In this document: positions 7,266-16,137 of the stretch, in pieces | How the letters are laid out: every line of letters begins with the position of its first letter | How positions within the stretch are numbered: position 1 is the stretch's first letter | Origin: Actinomycetota bacterium | Lineage (GTDB): Bacteria > Actinomycetota > CADDZG01 > WHSQ01 | Assembly: GCA_009380005.1 (NCBI GenBank) | Contig: WHSQ01000001.1 | Coordinates: forward strand, 122,258 to 186,257 | DNA length: 64,000 nt | Direction: 5' to 3' | Translations under genes and position numbers: made by a program | Notes under the pieces: generated by a model | What the model saw: the letters and a program-made list of their open reading frames with translations, nothing else | What the model was told of the DNA's origin: nothing | Database searches by the model: none

Positions 7266-8675
7266 ATGGGACGGGACGAAGGCGCCGGGCACACCAACCG
7301 GCCCGTGTGGAGCGCAGGTTCATGGTGGCTCCATGGCTCTGCCGGCTGGCTGCGTTGGAACGAGGTCAGCAAGCGATGGGAACCATCCGAATGGCAGCCG
7401 CCACCCCCTCTACCTTCGAGCTCATCCGGTGGATCCAGTGGGCATCCACCTCAACCGCCAAGGCAAGTGTCGCCGCCTCGCACGAGGCTGATTGGGCCGA
7501 GCCGGATCTCGTGGCTTTCGCCGGTGGTCATGCTTGTGCTCATTGCTTGGCAATTCGTCGGGCGCGGCGACCTCCCCGTGCCAAAGCCCCTGCTTCCGCT
7601 AGTGGACGTTCATTGTCCAGGAGCACGAGCCATCCTTGACGAGGCCCCCGCCCACGTCGCTCATGCGTCGGCCACTCCGCGGCAGCTTGAAGACTCACTG
7701 CTGCGTGGGATCAGCCCATGGCACCAGACCGGCGATTTCGCCCAGGATCTCACGCTCGCGGCGCAGAACCATGGGGGAGGTTCGGAACAGGCTTGGGAAA
7801 GCGCGCTCGCCGGCCACGGGTTCGTGGGGGGATGGAAGCGAGAATGGTCCCTAGGCGACCCCCAATTCACCCACGACAGCCTGATGGAGCAGGTCTTTGA
7901 ATTCTCGACGGCCGAGGGAGCGAGGGACTTTCAGCGTTCGCTGACCGAGGCCACATGCGGGAGCTCCCAGGACCTATTCACCGTACCGGGGATCCCGGGG
8001 GCCGTCGGAATGCGCTTCGTGTTCGAAGAGAGCGGTCCAGATCGTGTCTCAGATCAGGTGTCATTCGTCGTCGACAAGCGCCGCTTCGTCTTGGTGCTTG
8101 GGGAGCCCGGAGGCGAGCCCGACCGCCAACAGCTCTTCCACCTGGCGCGCCAGGCGTATGACAACGCGACGCGGCCCGGCAACCTCTGTCGCGTTCTGCC
8201 GGGCGCGTTCGCCGAGATGGCCGCCTTCGCCCGGTCCGCATCGCGAGATCCGATCGCGGATCTCTCGGAGGTGATCGTGTCGGACGCCCCGCTTGGATTC
8301 GATCTACGGATGCAACGGAAGGACAGGCTCGTCGCGGGGCCTCGTGTGACGCGGGGCTACGAACGAGAATGGGACGTCGAAGGCAATGCGTCGCTGACAG
8401 AGCATGTTGCTCAACATCGAACCGTAAAGTCCGCTCTTGCCCGGCTGCGGTCGACCTCCACGAACATGTGCAACGGTTCGGACTCGGTAACGATGCTCCA
8501 TGAGATCCCCGGATCGCTCATGTTCACCTCGATCCAGGACAACACACTGGCTCGGATGGTGCTCTTCGCACGAGGCACACGGACGTACGAGATCACTTAC
8601 TACGGCGGAGTCACCGATGTCCCCCTGGAACACCTGGAGGCATTCGCCGCCAGCGCTCACGAACGCGCTCGCTAG
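7266..8675 (+). CDS. single-pass membrane protein, Trp-rich N-terminus
   Basis: A 469-residue protein. The cytoplasmic N-terminus carries a Trp-rich motif (WWLHGSAGWLRW, residues about 20-31) followed by a Pro/Ser-rich linker, then one membrane helix near 84-100 and a ~370-residue outer domain. The outer part appears to hold two copies of one fold: residues about 170-300 and 330-465 each contain a W-x-x-E-W / V-x-x-G-Y-x-R-E-W element followed by a long helix-strand region. Similar architecture to the protein at 5947. No catalytic motif seen. Confidence 0.7.
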   Translation: MGRDEGAGHTNRPVWSAGSWWLHGSAGWLRWNEVSKRWEPSEWQPPPPLPSSSSGGSSGHPPQPPRQVSPPRTRLIGPSRISWLSPVVMLVLIAWQFVGRGDLPVPKPLLPLVDVHCPGARAILDEAPAHVAHASATPRQLEDSLLRGISPWHQTGDFAQDLTLAAQNHGGGSEQAWESALAGHGFVGGWKREWSLGDPQFTHDSLMEQVFEFSTAEGARDFQRSLTEATCGSSQDLFTVPGIPGAVGMRFVFEESGPDRVSDQVSFVVDKRRFVLVLGEPGGEPDRQQLFHLARQAYDNATRPGNLCRVLPGAFAEMAAFARSASRDPIADLSEVIVSDAPLGFDLRMQRKDRLVAGPRVTRGYEREWDVEGNASLTEHVAQHRTVKSALARLRSTSTNMCNGSDSVTMLHEIPGSLMFTSIQDNTLARMVLFARGTRTYEITYYGGVTDVPLEHLEAFAASAHERAR

Positions 8676-8692
8676 AGTGTGGTCGACGCCCT

Positions 8693-9931
8693 CTATCCGC
8701 GGAGTTGGACCGCAGTCTTCGTAGTGGCTTTTTCCCGAAGGCGTCGTATCTGGGGTACCGAGATGATCACCAGGGTCGAGATCAGCAATCCCGTTGCCAG
8801 CATCATCAGCGTCGAGCGCGTGCCGAAGACCTCCGCCACCGGACCCACCAGCGCGAGCCCCAGCGGGTAGAACAGCTGCGAGCCCAGCCAGTCGTACGCG
8901 CTCACTCGTGCCAGCGATTCGGGCGGGACGTGATGTTGGAGGACCGTCTCCCAGAGCACGTTCGCGTAGGTCATCGTCACGCCGCCCGCCAACGACGCCA
9001 GGCCGATGGCCCATACCGGACCGACGACGGCCAGCAGGATCAACTCGGGCAACCACACGAACCCGCAACCGACGAGCGCCAGCAATCGTCTCTTCGGCTG
9101 CAGGCGGAACCCGAGCACCCCGCCGAGCACCCCGCCGACGCCGGCCATCGCCAGGATGAATCCCCACGCCTTTGGTCCCCCGAGGTGCCTCTCAGCGATG
9201 ACGGGACCGAGCACGTGGTTTCCGGACAGATAGAAGATGTGGAACAGGCTGAAGTAGGCGACCGTCATCCAGAGCCACGTCCGGCCGGTGAACTCGCGCC
9301 ATCCCTCCGCGATGTCCTTGCGGATGTCCTGCAGCTTCAGTCGCTGCTCGGTCCTCGGGATGGGAAGTCTCATCAGGAACAGCGCGCTCACCACGAACGT
9401 CAACGCGTCTAGCCCAAGGGCCACTCCTGGTCCCGCGGCGGCGACGAGCACACCTGCGATCGCAGGGCCAGCTACGCCGGCGATGCTCCGGGTCAGGCCC
9501 ATCGCAGCGTTGGCATCCTGCAGGTCCTCGTCGCGCACGACGAACCTGACCACGGCGGTCGATGCCGGGTTGAAGAAGGCGGCGGCGGTTCCATACACGG
9601 CCTCGAGGACGACGAGGTGCCAGACCTCGGCGATGTCGGTGATCAGCAGGAGGGCGACGGCGCCTTGGCTGGCGGCTCGCACGATGTCCGACCAGATCAT
9701 CGCTCGGTGCGGTCGTAGGCGATCGGCCACCGCGCCTCCGACCAGGATGAAAAGGACGCGGGGAACTACGCCCGCTGCAAGGACGATGCCGAGCGCAGCG
9801 GGGGAGTCACTCAGTCGGAGGACCCCGAACGCCAGCGCGACCGGCACGATCATGTCGCCGGCCATCGACGCGGCCCGACCGATGTAGAGCTGTCGGAAAC
9901 CGGCGTTAGACCAGAGTCGTTTCACAGGCAT
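8693..9931 (-). CDS. MFS exporter (EntS/DHA3-like)
   Basis: A 412-residue major facilitator with about 12 membrane helices. It begins FRQLYIGRAASMAGDMIVPVAL, the N-terminal pattern of the EntS/macrolide-efflux MFS branch, and has the loop 2-3 motif GGAVADRLRPHR. The central loop (about 190-210) is soluble. Transporters of this branch export siderophores or antibiotics by proton antiport; the substrate cannot be read from sequence. It converges on the gene at 7266, with 17 nt between stop codons. Confidence 0.85.
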   Translation of the reverse strand: MPVKRLWSNAGFRQLYIGRAASMAGDMIVPVALAFGVLRLSDSPAALGIVLAAGVVPRVLFILVGGAVADRLRPHRAMIWSDIVRAASQGAVALLLITDIAEVWHLVVLEAVYGTAAAFFNPASTAVVRFVVRDEDLQDANAAMGLTRSIAGVAGPAIAGVLVAAAGPGVALGLDALTFVVSALFLMRLPIPRTEQRLKLQDIRKDIAEGWREFTGRTWLWMTVAYFSLFHIFYLSGNHVLGPVIAERHLGGPKAWGFILAMAGVGGVLGGVLGFRLQPKRRLLALVGCGFVWLPELILLAVVGPVWAIGLASLAGGVTMTYANVLWETVLQHHVPPESLARVSAYDWLGSQLFYPLGLALVGPVAEVFGTRSTLMMLATGLLISTLVIISVPQIRRLREKATTKTAVQLRG

Positions 9932-10161
9932 ACCTAGGCCCCCATCCCGATCGCTGCATCATTCCACGCGTCCCCGGGTGATCTGAGGGCTGATACCGCG
10001 AGGGGACGACTACCGGTCTCACTGGTCCAGGGCCCGACGGCCGATCGGAGAGGGACCGATCGCTCGATGCGCTCCGTCGGGGAAAAGTGCTCTCCGTCGT
10101 TAGTCACGGAGCGTAGTGGGTAGATAACGCACCCGGTCCAGTCGAAACAGAGGGGGTCTCC

Positions 10162-10794
10162 ATGACCGACACGGTGGGTACGAACGCGCCCGCTCCCGGT
10201 AGCCAGACGGGCGGCGGGAACGTGACCGAGCAGGCGAAAGAGAAGGTCGGAGAGGTCGCCGACCAAGCTCGCCAGGGGACCCAGCAGATGCGCGAGCGGG
10301 GTCGTAGCAAGCTGCGGGAGATGGTCGACGAGCGCTCCTCCCAGGCCGGCCAACGGGTCCACTCGAGCGCTCAGAGTCTGCGCAAGGTGAGCGAACAACT
10401 GCGCAACGACGGTCAAGATGCTCCGGCTCGGCTCGCCGAGCAGGTCGCGGAGAAGGGCGAGCAGGTCGCCGGGTACCTACGCACGACCGACGGCGAGCAG
10501 ATGATGCGCGATGCCGAGAATCTCGCCCGTCGCAACCCTTGGGCGGTCATCGCCGGCGGGGTAGCGATCGGTTTCATAGCGTCACGGTTCCTGAAGTCCG
10601 CAGCAGACTGGGACCAGTCGGGGCGGGCCTACATGTATCCCTCGCAAAGAGGCTCGAAGTTCACCGACGCCGATGCAGTCTCGGTGCGCAAGCGTTCCGA
10701 GGTCCGCGACGAGCTCGGCACCTCAGGGGAGATCGTCGTCGAGACCCGAGACTCCTCCGCCCGTGGCCATGCGCCCGTTGTCGAAGGGCGGTAG
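10162..10794 (+). CDS. DUF883-like helical membrane-anchored protein
   Basis: A 210-residue protein with a long Lys/Glu/Gln-rich amphipathic helical region (residues 20-120; repeats such as EQAKEKVGEVADQARQG), then NPWAVIAGGVAIGFIASRFL, the single C-terminal membrane helix typical of ElaB/YqjD/DUF883 proteins, and an extra acidic tail. YqjD relatives bind ribosomes at the inner membrane in stationary phase, but that has not been shown for this branch. It opens a three-gene cluster with a holin-like and a DUF3618 protein. Confidence 0.75.
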   Translation: MTDTVGTNAPAPGSQTGGGNVTEQAKEKVGEVADQARQGTQQMRERGRSKLREMVDERSSQAGQRVHSSAQSLRKVSEQLRNDGQDAPARLAEQVAEKGEQVAGYLRTTDGEQMMRDAENLARRNPWAVIAGGVAIGFIASRFLKSAADWDQSGRAYMYPSQRGSKFTDADAVSVRKRSEVRDELGTSGEIVVETRDSSARGHAPVVEGR

Positions 10795-10796
10795 CC

Positions 10797-11216
10797 GTGT
10801 ACAACCGGGTCGGCGATCAGGATCTGCGTGATCGGTCGATGGGGGAGCTCCTCAAGGAGCTCTCGAGCGAACTGAGCACTCTGATCAAGCAGGAGATGGA
10901 GCTGGCCAAGGCCGAGCTGCGCACCACCGGTAAGCGCGCAGGCATCGGTGCCGGACTCGTCGGCGGGGGAGCTGCGGTCGGGTACCTCGCGGCCGCCGCG
11001 TTCACCGCCTTCCTCGTCCTCCTGATCAACGAAGTGACCCCCGCATGGCTCGCGGCTCTGATCGTCGCGGTCGTGTACGGGGTCATCGCCGCACTACTCG
11101 CCATGCGAGGGCGCGACAAGGTCAAAGAAGCCATGCCACCGGCACCAGCCACAACCGAAACCGTGAAGGAGGACATCCGATGGGCCAAGAACCCGACGAG
11201 ATCCGCAGGGAGATAG
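10797..11216 (+). CDS. phage-holin-like (Actinobacteria holin 3) protein
   Basis: A 139-residue protein with an amphipathic N-terminal helix (MGELLKELSSELSTLIKQEM, the signature opening of the Phage_holin_3_6/DUF1469 family) and two membrane helices at about 53-78 and 83-102. GTG start 2 nt after the preceding stop with AAGGGCGG just upstream. Despite its name the family is chromosomal and linked to stress clusters, not to phage lysis. The gene overlaps the next gene by 37 nt. Confidence 0.8.
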   Translation: MYNRVGDQDLRDRSMGELLKELSSELSTLIKQEMELAKAELRTTGKRAGIGAGLVGGGAAVGYLAAAAFTAFLVLLINEVTPAWLAALIVAVVYGVIAALLAMRGRDKVKEAMPPAPATTETVKEDIRWAKNPTRSAGR

Positions 11217-11872
11217 AAGCGACGAGAGGTCGCATGACCGAAACCGTGGAGGCCATCGGCTACAAGGCCGACGTGCCCGCCCGAGCGCGCGAGTCCGCAC
11301 GGAACGCAAAGAACAAAGTGAGCGGCAAGGTTCGCGGCGCGCGGGAGCGCGTCGTGGGGTCGATAGTCGGTACCAAACAGTCGATGGGAGAGTCGATGGG
11401 CAACGTAGGTGATCGCATCAACGAGGCGACCCCGAGCGCGGACGAACTGCGTCGGGGTGTTCGGCGCACGGCCGGCCTCGCTCAGGGGAACCCGGCCGGA
11501 CTCGCAGTCGGCGCCGTTGCGGTCGGCTTCCTCGCGGGGCTGATGATCCCGACGACGCGCGCCGAGCGCGAGCGCCTCGGCCCGATCGCCACGGAGGTCA
11601 AGGAGAAGGCCCGCGAGACGGGACAGGAAGCCTCCGAGCGCGGCAAGGCGGTGATGGACCAGGCGACCGATGCTGCCAAGCAGGTGGTTCAACTGACGAA
11701 GGAGACGGCGCAGCAGGCAGCCCAGGAGCAGGCCGAGAACGTGACCGAAACGGCCCGCCAGGAAGGGCAAGCCGTCGCCTCGTCCGCTCGACAGAAGACG
11801 CACGAGGTCGCGTCGACGGACACCAGCGACGTGCAGGACACGCCCAGACCCAAGGACCGTCCTTACCTCTAG
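11180..11872 (+). CDS. DUF3618-domain protein
   Basis: A 230-residue protein opening with the DUF3618 signature PDEIRREIEATRGRMTETVEAI (residues 5-26), followed by an Ala/Glu/Arg-rich helical region, one membrane-like segment near 105-120 (AGLAVGAVAVGFLAGLMI) and a long Gln/Ala/Lys-rich helical tail. AAGGAGG lies 7 nt upstream of the ATG, inside the previous gene. The trio DUF883-like, holin-like, DUF3618 is a recurring actinobacterial neighbourhood; the overlaps suggest co-expression and perhaps a membrane complex. Confidence 0.8.
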   Translation: MGQEPDEIRREIEATRGRMTETVEAIGYKADVPARARESARNAKNKVSGKVRGARERVVGSIVGTKQSMGESMGNVGDRINEATPSADELRRGVRRTAGLAQGNPAGLAVGAVAVGFLAGLMIPTTRAERERLGPIATEVKEKARETGQEASERGKAVMDQATDAAKQVVQLTKETAQQAAQEQAENVTETARQEGQAVASSARQKTHEVASTDTSDVQDTPRPKDRPYL

Positions 11873-12005
11873 ACGAACGCTGTATCCGGAGGCCCGGCCC
11901 ACGCCCCCCGCGTAGAGCTTGTACTCGAGAACATTGGGTTGGGTACGCTCGAGCAGGCCCGGCGTCGAGGTGACGTGACCGAACCCGGGATGGCAAGCTG
12001 AGGTC

Positions 12006-12425
12006 ATGGAACAGCGTCTGAGCCTCGTGACCCTCGGCGTCTCCGATCTGGACCGAGCGCGAGCCTTCTATGAAGGTCTCGGCTGGCGCCGTACGGGCGA
12101 CGACGCCGACGTGGTTTTCTTCCAAGCCGGAGGCATGGTGCTGGCCCTGTGGAGCCGGCAAGAGCTCGCGAAGGACTCGACCATGCCCGATGGCGGGGGT
12201 TGGGGTGGCGTCACGCTGGCTCACAACGTGCGCTCGCCGCAGGAAGTGGATGCGGTGCTGGCAGAGGCGGAAGCCGCGGGCGCGACGATCGGTCGTGCGG
12301 GGGCCGAGACGTTCTGGGGCGGTTACTCCGGGGTCTTCATCGATCCCGATGGCCACCCTTGGGAGGTCGCCCACAACCCCGGCTGGACCATCAACGAGGA
12401 CGGTTCGATAGTTCTGTCGGGCTGA
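12006..12425 (+). CDS. VOC/glyoxalase family protein
   Basis: A 139-residue single-unit vicinal-oxygen-chelate protein with two beta-alpha-beta-beta-beta modules: LSLVTLGVSDLDRARAFYEGL at the start and GYSGVFIDPDGHPWEVAHNP near residues 109-128. The W-G-G-Y-S-G-x-F-x-D-P-D-G-H-x-W-E motif is characteristic of this subfamily; the terminal Glu and a His may bind metal. Substrate unknown: relatives include bleomycin-resistance and dioxygenase proteins. A hairpin terminator follows. Confidence 0.85.
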   Translation: MEQRLSLVTLGVSDLDRARAFYEGLGWRRTGDDADVVFFQAGGMVLALWSRQELAKDSTMPDGGGWGGVTLAHNVRSPQEVDAVLAEAEAAGATIGRAGAETFWGGYSGVFIDPDGHPWEVAHNPGWTINEDGSIVLSG

Positions 12426-12493
12426 TCTCGGGCGAGTCTGCCGGGGATCGCTCGAGAATTCTCCCGGGCGTCGATTCGCGGCCGCACAACGCA

Positions 12494-12520
12494 ACAGGCC
12501 CTGGGGTGACCAGGGCCTGT
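12494..12520. terminator. bidirectional hairpin terminator
   Basis: ACAGGCCCTGG and its perfect reverse complement CCAGGGCCTGT are separated by GGTGA (11-bp stem, 5-nt loop). It lies between the convergent VOC gene (ending 12425) and the anti-sigma gene (ending 12551). No U tract is visible on either side, as is common at high GC. Confidence 0.7.
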
Positions 12521-12550
12521 GCGCGCATCCGCCTGATCGCTGGGTCTGCC

Positions 12551-13390
12551 TTACGGCTTGCGGCCGGTCCCTTCATCGGACGTGCCGCCCGAGGAATCCG
12601 ATGCCGTGCCGGCGCCATCATCTCCATCGTCGTCCGACGTGTCGGCGGGGGCTGCACCGTTCGATCGAGCCTCGGCGGCCTTCTCCTTGCCGGTGGTCCC
12701 GCCTCCGGCGGAGACTTCCGCGGCCGTCGTCCGGCCCGCAGCAGACTCGTCTTCGCCGGTCGCCTCGTCGCCTTCGGCAGAGCCGGCCCTGGCGCACGGA
12801 TCCTCTTCGGGTCCGGTGTCGCCCTGCGCGTTCTGGCTGGCGACCTCGGCGACCGCCTGGCCGAACTCGCAGCCGCGCTCGTCGGTGCTCTCGATCACTG
12901 CCTTGACGTCGTCGGCCACCGACTTGTCACCCTGGGTTACCTCGACCTCACCGCCGGCCTGGTTCGGAAGCTCGAGTCCCGTCACTTTCTCGAGCGCCGC
13001 CTCCGCCGCTTGACCGGGAAGGTCCACGCCCGCGTAGGCGAGACCGATCATCGAAAGCGATGCGGCGACCACCACCGCCGCGCCCCTCAGTGCCATCGAG
13101 CGAGTTCTGTCCAAGATCTCCCTCCAACTCCTCGGCGTACGGACATCCGACGGGGCCTGAGCACCGTCTCGGAGATGGGACGCCTCCAACGCCAGGATCG
13201 CGAGGTCCTGGGCTCGCTTGCTCGCGGCCGCCGGGCGACCGAAGTGCGCCTGCGCATCTCGCAGCAGCGCCGGGAGTCCGTCGAGGTTCTCGTCTCGCGC
13301 GGAACCGCCCGCGAGCACTCGCTCGACGTCCTCCTCGCTCGGTCGCCAGATACGCGCCATCTCATCGTCGTAAGCGTCGAGATCGCTCAA
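12551..13390 (-). CDS. anti-sigma factor-like membrane protein
   Basis: A 279-residue protein with a cytoplasmic N-terminal helical region (1-95), one membrane helix (about 97-118) and a ~160-residue outer domain that is Asp/Ser/Glu/Gly-rich and likely disordered after residue 195. The gene starts 4 nt inside the end of the ECF sigma gene (ATGA overlap), so it is translationally coupled. Topology and linkage indicate a regulator of that sigma factor, although a classical HxxxCxxC zinc motif is absent. The outer part has the two Cys residues of CEFGQ and DPCARAG. Confidence 0.7.
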   Translation of the reverse strand: MSDLDAYDDEMARIWRPSEEDVERVLAGGSARDENLDGLPALLRDAQAHFGRPAAASKRAQDLAILALEASHLRDGAQAPSDVRTPRSWREILDRTRSMALRGAAVVVAASLSMIGLAYAGVDLPGQAAEAALEKVTGLELPNQAGGEVEVTQGDKSVADDVKAVIESTDERGCEFGQAVAEVASQNAQGDTGPEEDPCARAGSAEGDEATGEDESAAGRTTAAEVSAGGGTTGKEKAAEARSNGAAPADTSDDDGDDGAGTASDSSGGTSDEGTGRKP

Positions 13391-13944
13391 AGGGTTACGC
13401 CCTCCTTCGATATCTCCTTCTGGAGGGCCGCCAGGCCCCGCCGCTGGAGGGCCTTCACCGCACCCGCTCGCTTCCCTACGACCCGCGCCGTCTCCCCCAC
13501 GGTCAGCTGGCCGAACAGGCGCAGGGCCAGAACCTCGCCCTGGTCGGGAGTCAAGCGCCGGATGGCTCTTTCGATGTGGGCGACGCTCATCGACAACAGC
13601 GCTTCCCGCTCGGTGTCGCCGGCGGGCATCGCTTCATCCAGCGTTTCGAGCGGGACGGTCTCCAGCGGTCGCCGGGCGCGCCTGCGGACGTCGTCGAGGA
13701 GCCGGTTGTGAGCGACGGTGAAGGTCCACGACCTGAAGTCACCGGCGTCCCCCTCGAACGAGCGGATATCTCGCACCAGCTGGAGGAAGCATTCGCTCAG
13801 CAGATCCTCGGGATCGGCTGCACCGCGCATCCTCAGGTAGCCGAGCACCGCGGGGGACAGGGAGTCGTAGATCAGTGCCCAGGCCTCCGGCTCGCCCGAG
13901 CGGGCGCGCGCGAGCACCACTTCGTCGATCGCGGTCGTCGTCAC
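13387..13944 (-). CDS. ECF-type RNA polymerase sigma factor
   Basis: A 185-residue group IV sigma-70 factor. Region 2 (about 12-80) includes PEDLLSECFLQLVRDI and FRSWTFTVAHNRLLDDVRRR; region 4 (about 120-175) reads RLTPDQGEVLALRLFGQLTVGETARVVGKRAGAVKALQRRG, a clear -35-binding HTH. It is followed with a 4-nt overlap by a membrane protein that probably acts as its anti-sigma factor. The trigger is unknown. Confidence 0.9.
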   Translation of the reverse strand: MTTTAIDEVVLARARSGEPEAWALIYDSLSPAVLGYLRMRGAADPEDLLSECFLQLVRDIRSFEGDAGDFRSWTFTVAHNRLLDDVRRRARRPLETVPLETLDEAMPAGDTEREALLSMSVAHIERAIRRLTPDQGEVLALRLFGQLTVGETARVVGKRAGAVKALQRRGLAALQKEISKEGVTL

Positions 13945-14030
13945 TGACGGGGATTATGCCGCGCTCGTGCCGGAGCAAGGCAAGCAATCCGGGAAGGGAT
14001 GGAAGAACCGCCTGCCCCTATCTTGGGTTC

Positions 14031-14399
14031 ATGGAGAGCCTGGGGCGCGCGGAGTTCGAAGACCTCGTGGCCGAGGCGCTCGATTCCATCCCCGACGAGT
14101 TCCGAGGTGAGATGGACAACGTCGAGATCGTCGTCGAGGAGGAACCGCCGCCCGACGTGGTCGCCGAGCTCGTCCCTCGGGGCCACACGCTTTTCGGCCT
14201 CTACCACGGGGTGCCCAAGACCGATCGTGGCATCCGCTACCAATCGATGCCGGACAAGATCTCGATCTACCGCGGACCCATAACCAGGACCTTCCGAACG
14301 CCCTCTCGCATCAAGGAGCAGGTCCGTCGTACCGTGATCCACGAGATCGCGCACCACTTCGGCATCGACGACGATCGTCTGCACGAGCTCGGCTGGTGA
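14031..14399 (+). CDS. Zincin-like metallopeptidase family protein
   Basis: A 122-residue protein of the PF06262 (Zincin_1) family. The C-terminus carries HEIAHHFGIDDDRLHELGW, with the HExxH zinc-binding helix and a third Asp/His-type ligand downstream. The upstream segment P-R-G-H-T-L-F-G-L-Y-x-G-V-P is also typical. Members are small soluble proteins of unclear physiological substrate. ATG at 14031 has only a weak RBS. Confidence 0.85.
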   Translation: MESLGRAEFEDLVAEALDSIPDEFRGEMDNVEIVVEEEPPPDVVAELVPRGHTLFGLYHGVPKTDRGIRYQSMPDKISIYRGPITRTFRTPSRIKEQVRRTVIHEIAHHFGIDDDRLHELGW

Positions 14400-14426
14400 A
14401 GGGGAGGAGAACGGGCGGGGCTAGGA

Positions 14427-15980
14427 TTAGGCGCGTTCCCTGTCGATGAGTACCCGGCGGAGGATCTTCCCGGAGGCGGACTTCGGTATCTCGTCGACGA
14501 ACTCCACCTTGCGGATCTTCTTGTACGGAGCAACGCGCTCGGCAACGTAGTTCATGATCTCGCCCCCGTCGACGCCTTGGGCGACGACGTAAGCCTTGGG
14601 GATCTCGCCCGCCTCTTCGTCCGCCACCGGGATGACCGCGGCGTCCGCGATCTTCGGGTGCGAGAGGAGGACCGCTTCGAGCTCGGCCGGGGGGACCTGG
14701 TAGCCCTTGTACTTGATGAGCTCCTTGAGTCGATCGACGATGAAGAAGTAGCCGTCCTCGTCCACCTTCGCCATGTCGCCCGTGTGCAGCCACCCTTCGT
14801 CATCGAGCGTGATCTTGGTCGCGTCGTCGTTATTCAGATAACCCTTCATCACCTGAGGACCGCGGATCCAGAGCTCGCCCATCTCGTCGGCGCCGACCTC
14901 CTGGCCACCCACGGGATCCACGATCTTGCATTCCGTGTTCGGGATCGGGAAACCGATCGAACCCGCGCGATCGCGTCCCGGCTCATCGGGGATCATGTGG
15001 GTGACCGGGCTCGTCTCCGTCAGTCCGTAACCCTGCATGACTAATGCTCCGAGGCGCTTGCCGGCCTCCGCAGCAAGGTCGCCACTCAACGGAGCGGCTC
15101 CCGACATGATGATGTCGAGCGACGACAGATCGAACTGCTCAACGACGGGCTGCTTCGCGAGCGCCAGGATGATCGGTGGGACGAGGTATGCACGCGAGAC
15201 CTTGTAGTCCTGCAGGATGCGCAGGAAATCACCCAGGTCGAAGCGCGGCATCGTCACGACCGTCGCGCCGCGTCGAAGCGCGATGTTCATGATCACCGTC
15301 ATCCCGTAGATGTGGAAGAAGGGAAGCACGCCGATGATCACGTCGTTCTCGCCGGTCGCGTGCGGCGGCTCGCACTGCATGATGTTCGAAACGAGGTTGT
15401 GGTGGGTCAGCATCACGCCCTTGGGCAAACCGGTCGTCCCGCTCGAATAGGGGAGGACCACGAGATCTTCCTTCGGATCGATGTCCACCTGCGGCACCTC
15501 CCCGCCTGTCCCCAGCAGCGCCATGATCGGCGTCGCACCTTCGGCGTCGCCGAGCACGAAGACCTCCTCCACCTTCGAGGCGGCCGCGGCCTCATTCGCT
15601 TGCTCCAGGAACAACGGGATCGTGAGCAAGTACCGGGCCTGGGAGTCGTTCAGCTGAAAGGTCAGCTCCTCGACCGTGTACAGAGGATTGATGGTGGTGA
15701 CGGCGCCACCGGCCTTGGCTACCCCGTGGAACGCGACGGCGTATTCCGGGACGTTCGGGGAGTAGATCGCGAACACGTCCCCCTTGCCGAACCCCCGGGC
15801 GGCGAGACCCGCCGCCATCGATCCCACGCCCAAGGTGAACTCGTGGTACGTGATGGTCCGACCCGAGGGCCCATCGATGAGCGCCGGCTTGTCACCCCGC
15901 ACTCGTGCGCTCTCGAGCACGAGATCTGCCAGCGAGACCTCGGGGATCTCGACGTCCGGATACGGAGACTGCACGACCAT
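14427..15980 (-). CDS. AMP-dependent CoA ligase (4-coumarate--CoA ligase-like)
   Basis: A 517-residue acyl/aryl-CoA synthetase of the ANL superfamily. The phosphate loop YSSGTTGLPKG lies near residue 168, the A5 motif GYGLTETSPVTH near 315, the hinge and ATP-binding part GELWIRGPQVMKGYLNN near 375-390 and HTGDMAKVDEDGYFFIVDRLKELIKYKGYQV near 405-435; the catalytic Lys near the end is in KSASGKILRR. It activates a carboxylic acid with ATP and then CoA. ATG 15980 follows an AAGGAGG; the frame extends upstream without a better start. Substrate may be a phenylpropanoid or fatty acid. Confidence 0.9.
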   Translation of the reverse strand: MVVQSPYPDVEIPEVSLADLVLESARVRGDKPALIDGPSGRTITYHEFTLGVGSMAAGLAARGFGKGDVFAIYSPNVPEYAVAFHGVAKAGGAVTTINPLYTVEELTFQLNDSQARYLLTIPLFLEQANEAAAASKVEEVFVLGDAEGATPIMALLGTGGEVPQVDIDPKEDLVVLPYSSGTTGLPKGVMLTHHNLVSNIMQCEPPHATGENDVIIGVLPFFHIYGMTVIMNIALRRGATVVTMPRFDLGDFLRILQDYKVSRAYLVPPIILALAKQPVVEQFDLSSLDIIMSGAAPLSGDLAAEAGKRLGALVMQGYGLTETSPVTHMIPDEPGRDRAGSIGFPIPNTECKIVDPVGGQEVGADEMGELWIRGPQVMKGYLNNDDATKITLDDEGWLHTGDMAKVDEDGYFFIVDRLKELIKYKGYQVPPAELEAVLLSHPKIADAAVIPVADEEAGEIPKAYVVAQGVDGGEIMNYVAERVAPYKKIRKVEFVDEIPKSASGKILRRVLIDRERA

Positions 15981-16137
15981 CGCCCCACCCCTCCTTGTCT
16001 CGCCGAACGGCCAAGTTACCGCCTGGCGCCCATCCGGGCAGTTGATTTGCTGAAAGGGTCGATGAGGGGCAACCTGGCACCGGCGGGAACGGATCGCCCG
16101 GGAACGGACCGGGCGCCGGGGCGATGAGGAGGAGCGC

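Noticed and set aside
10797..11216. Phage or prophage remnant suggested by the holin-like protein
   Set aside because: This family is chromosomal in Actinobacteria; no integrase, lysin or structural gene is near.
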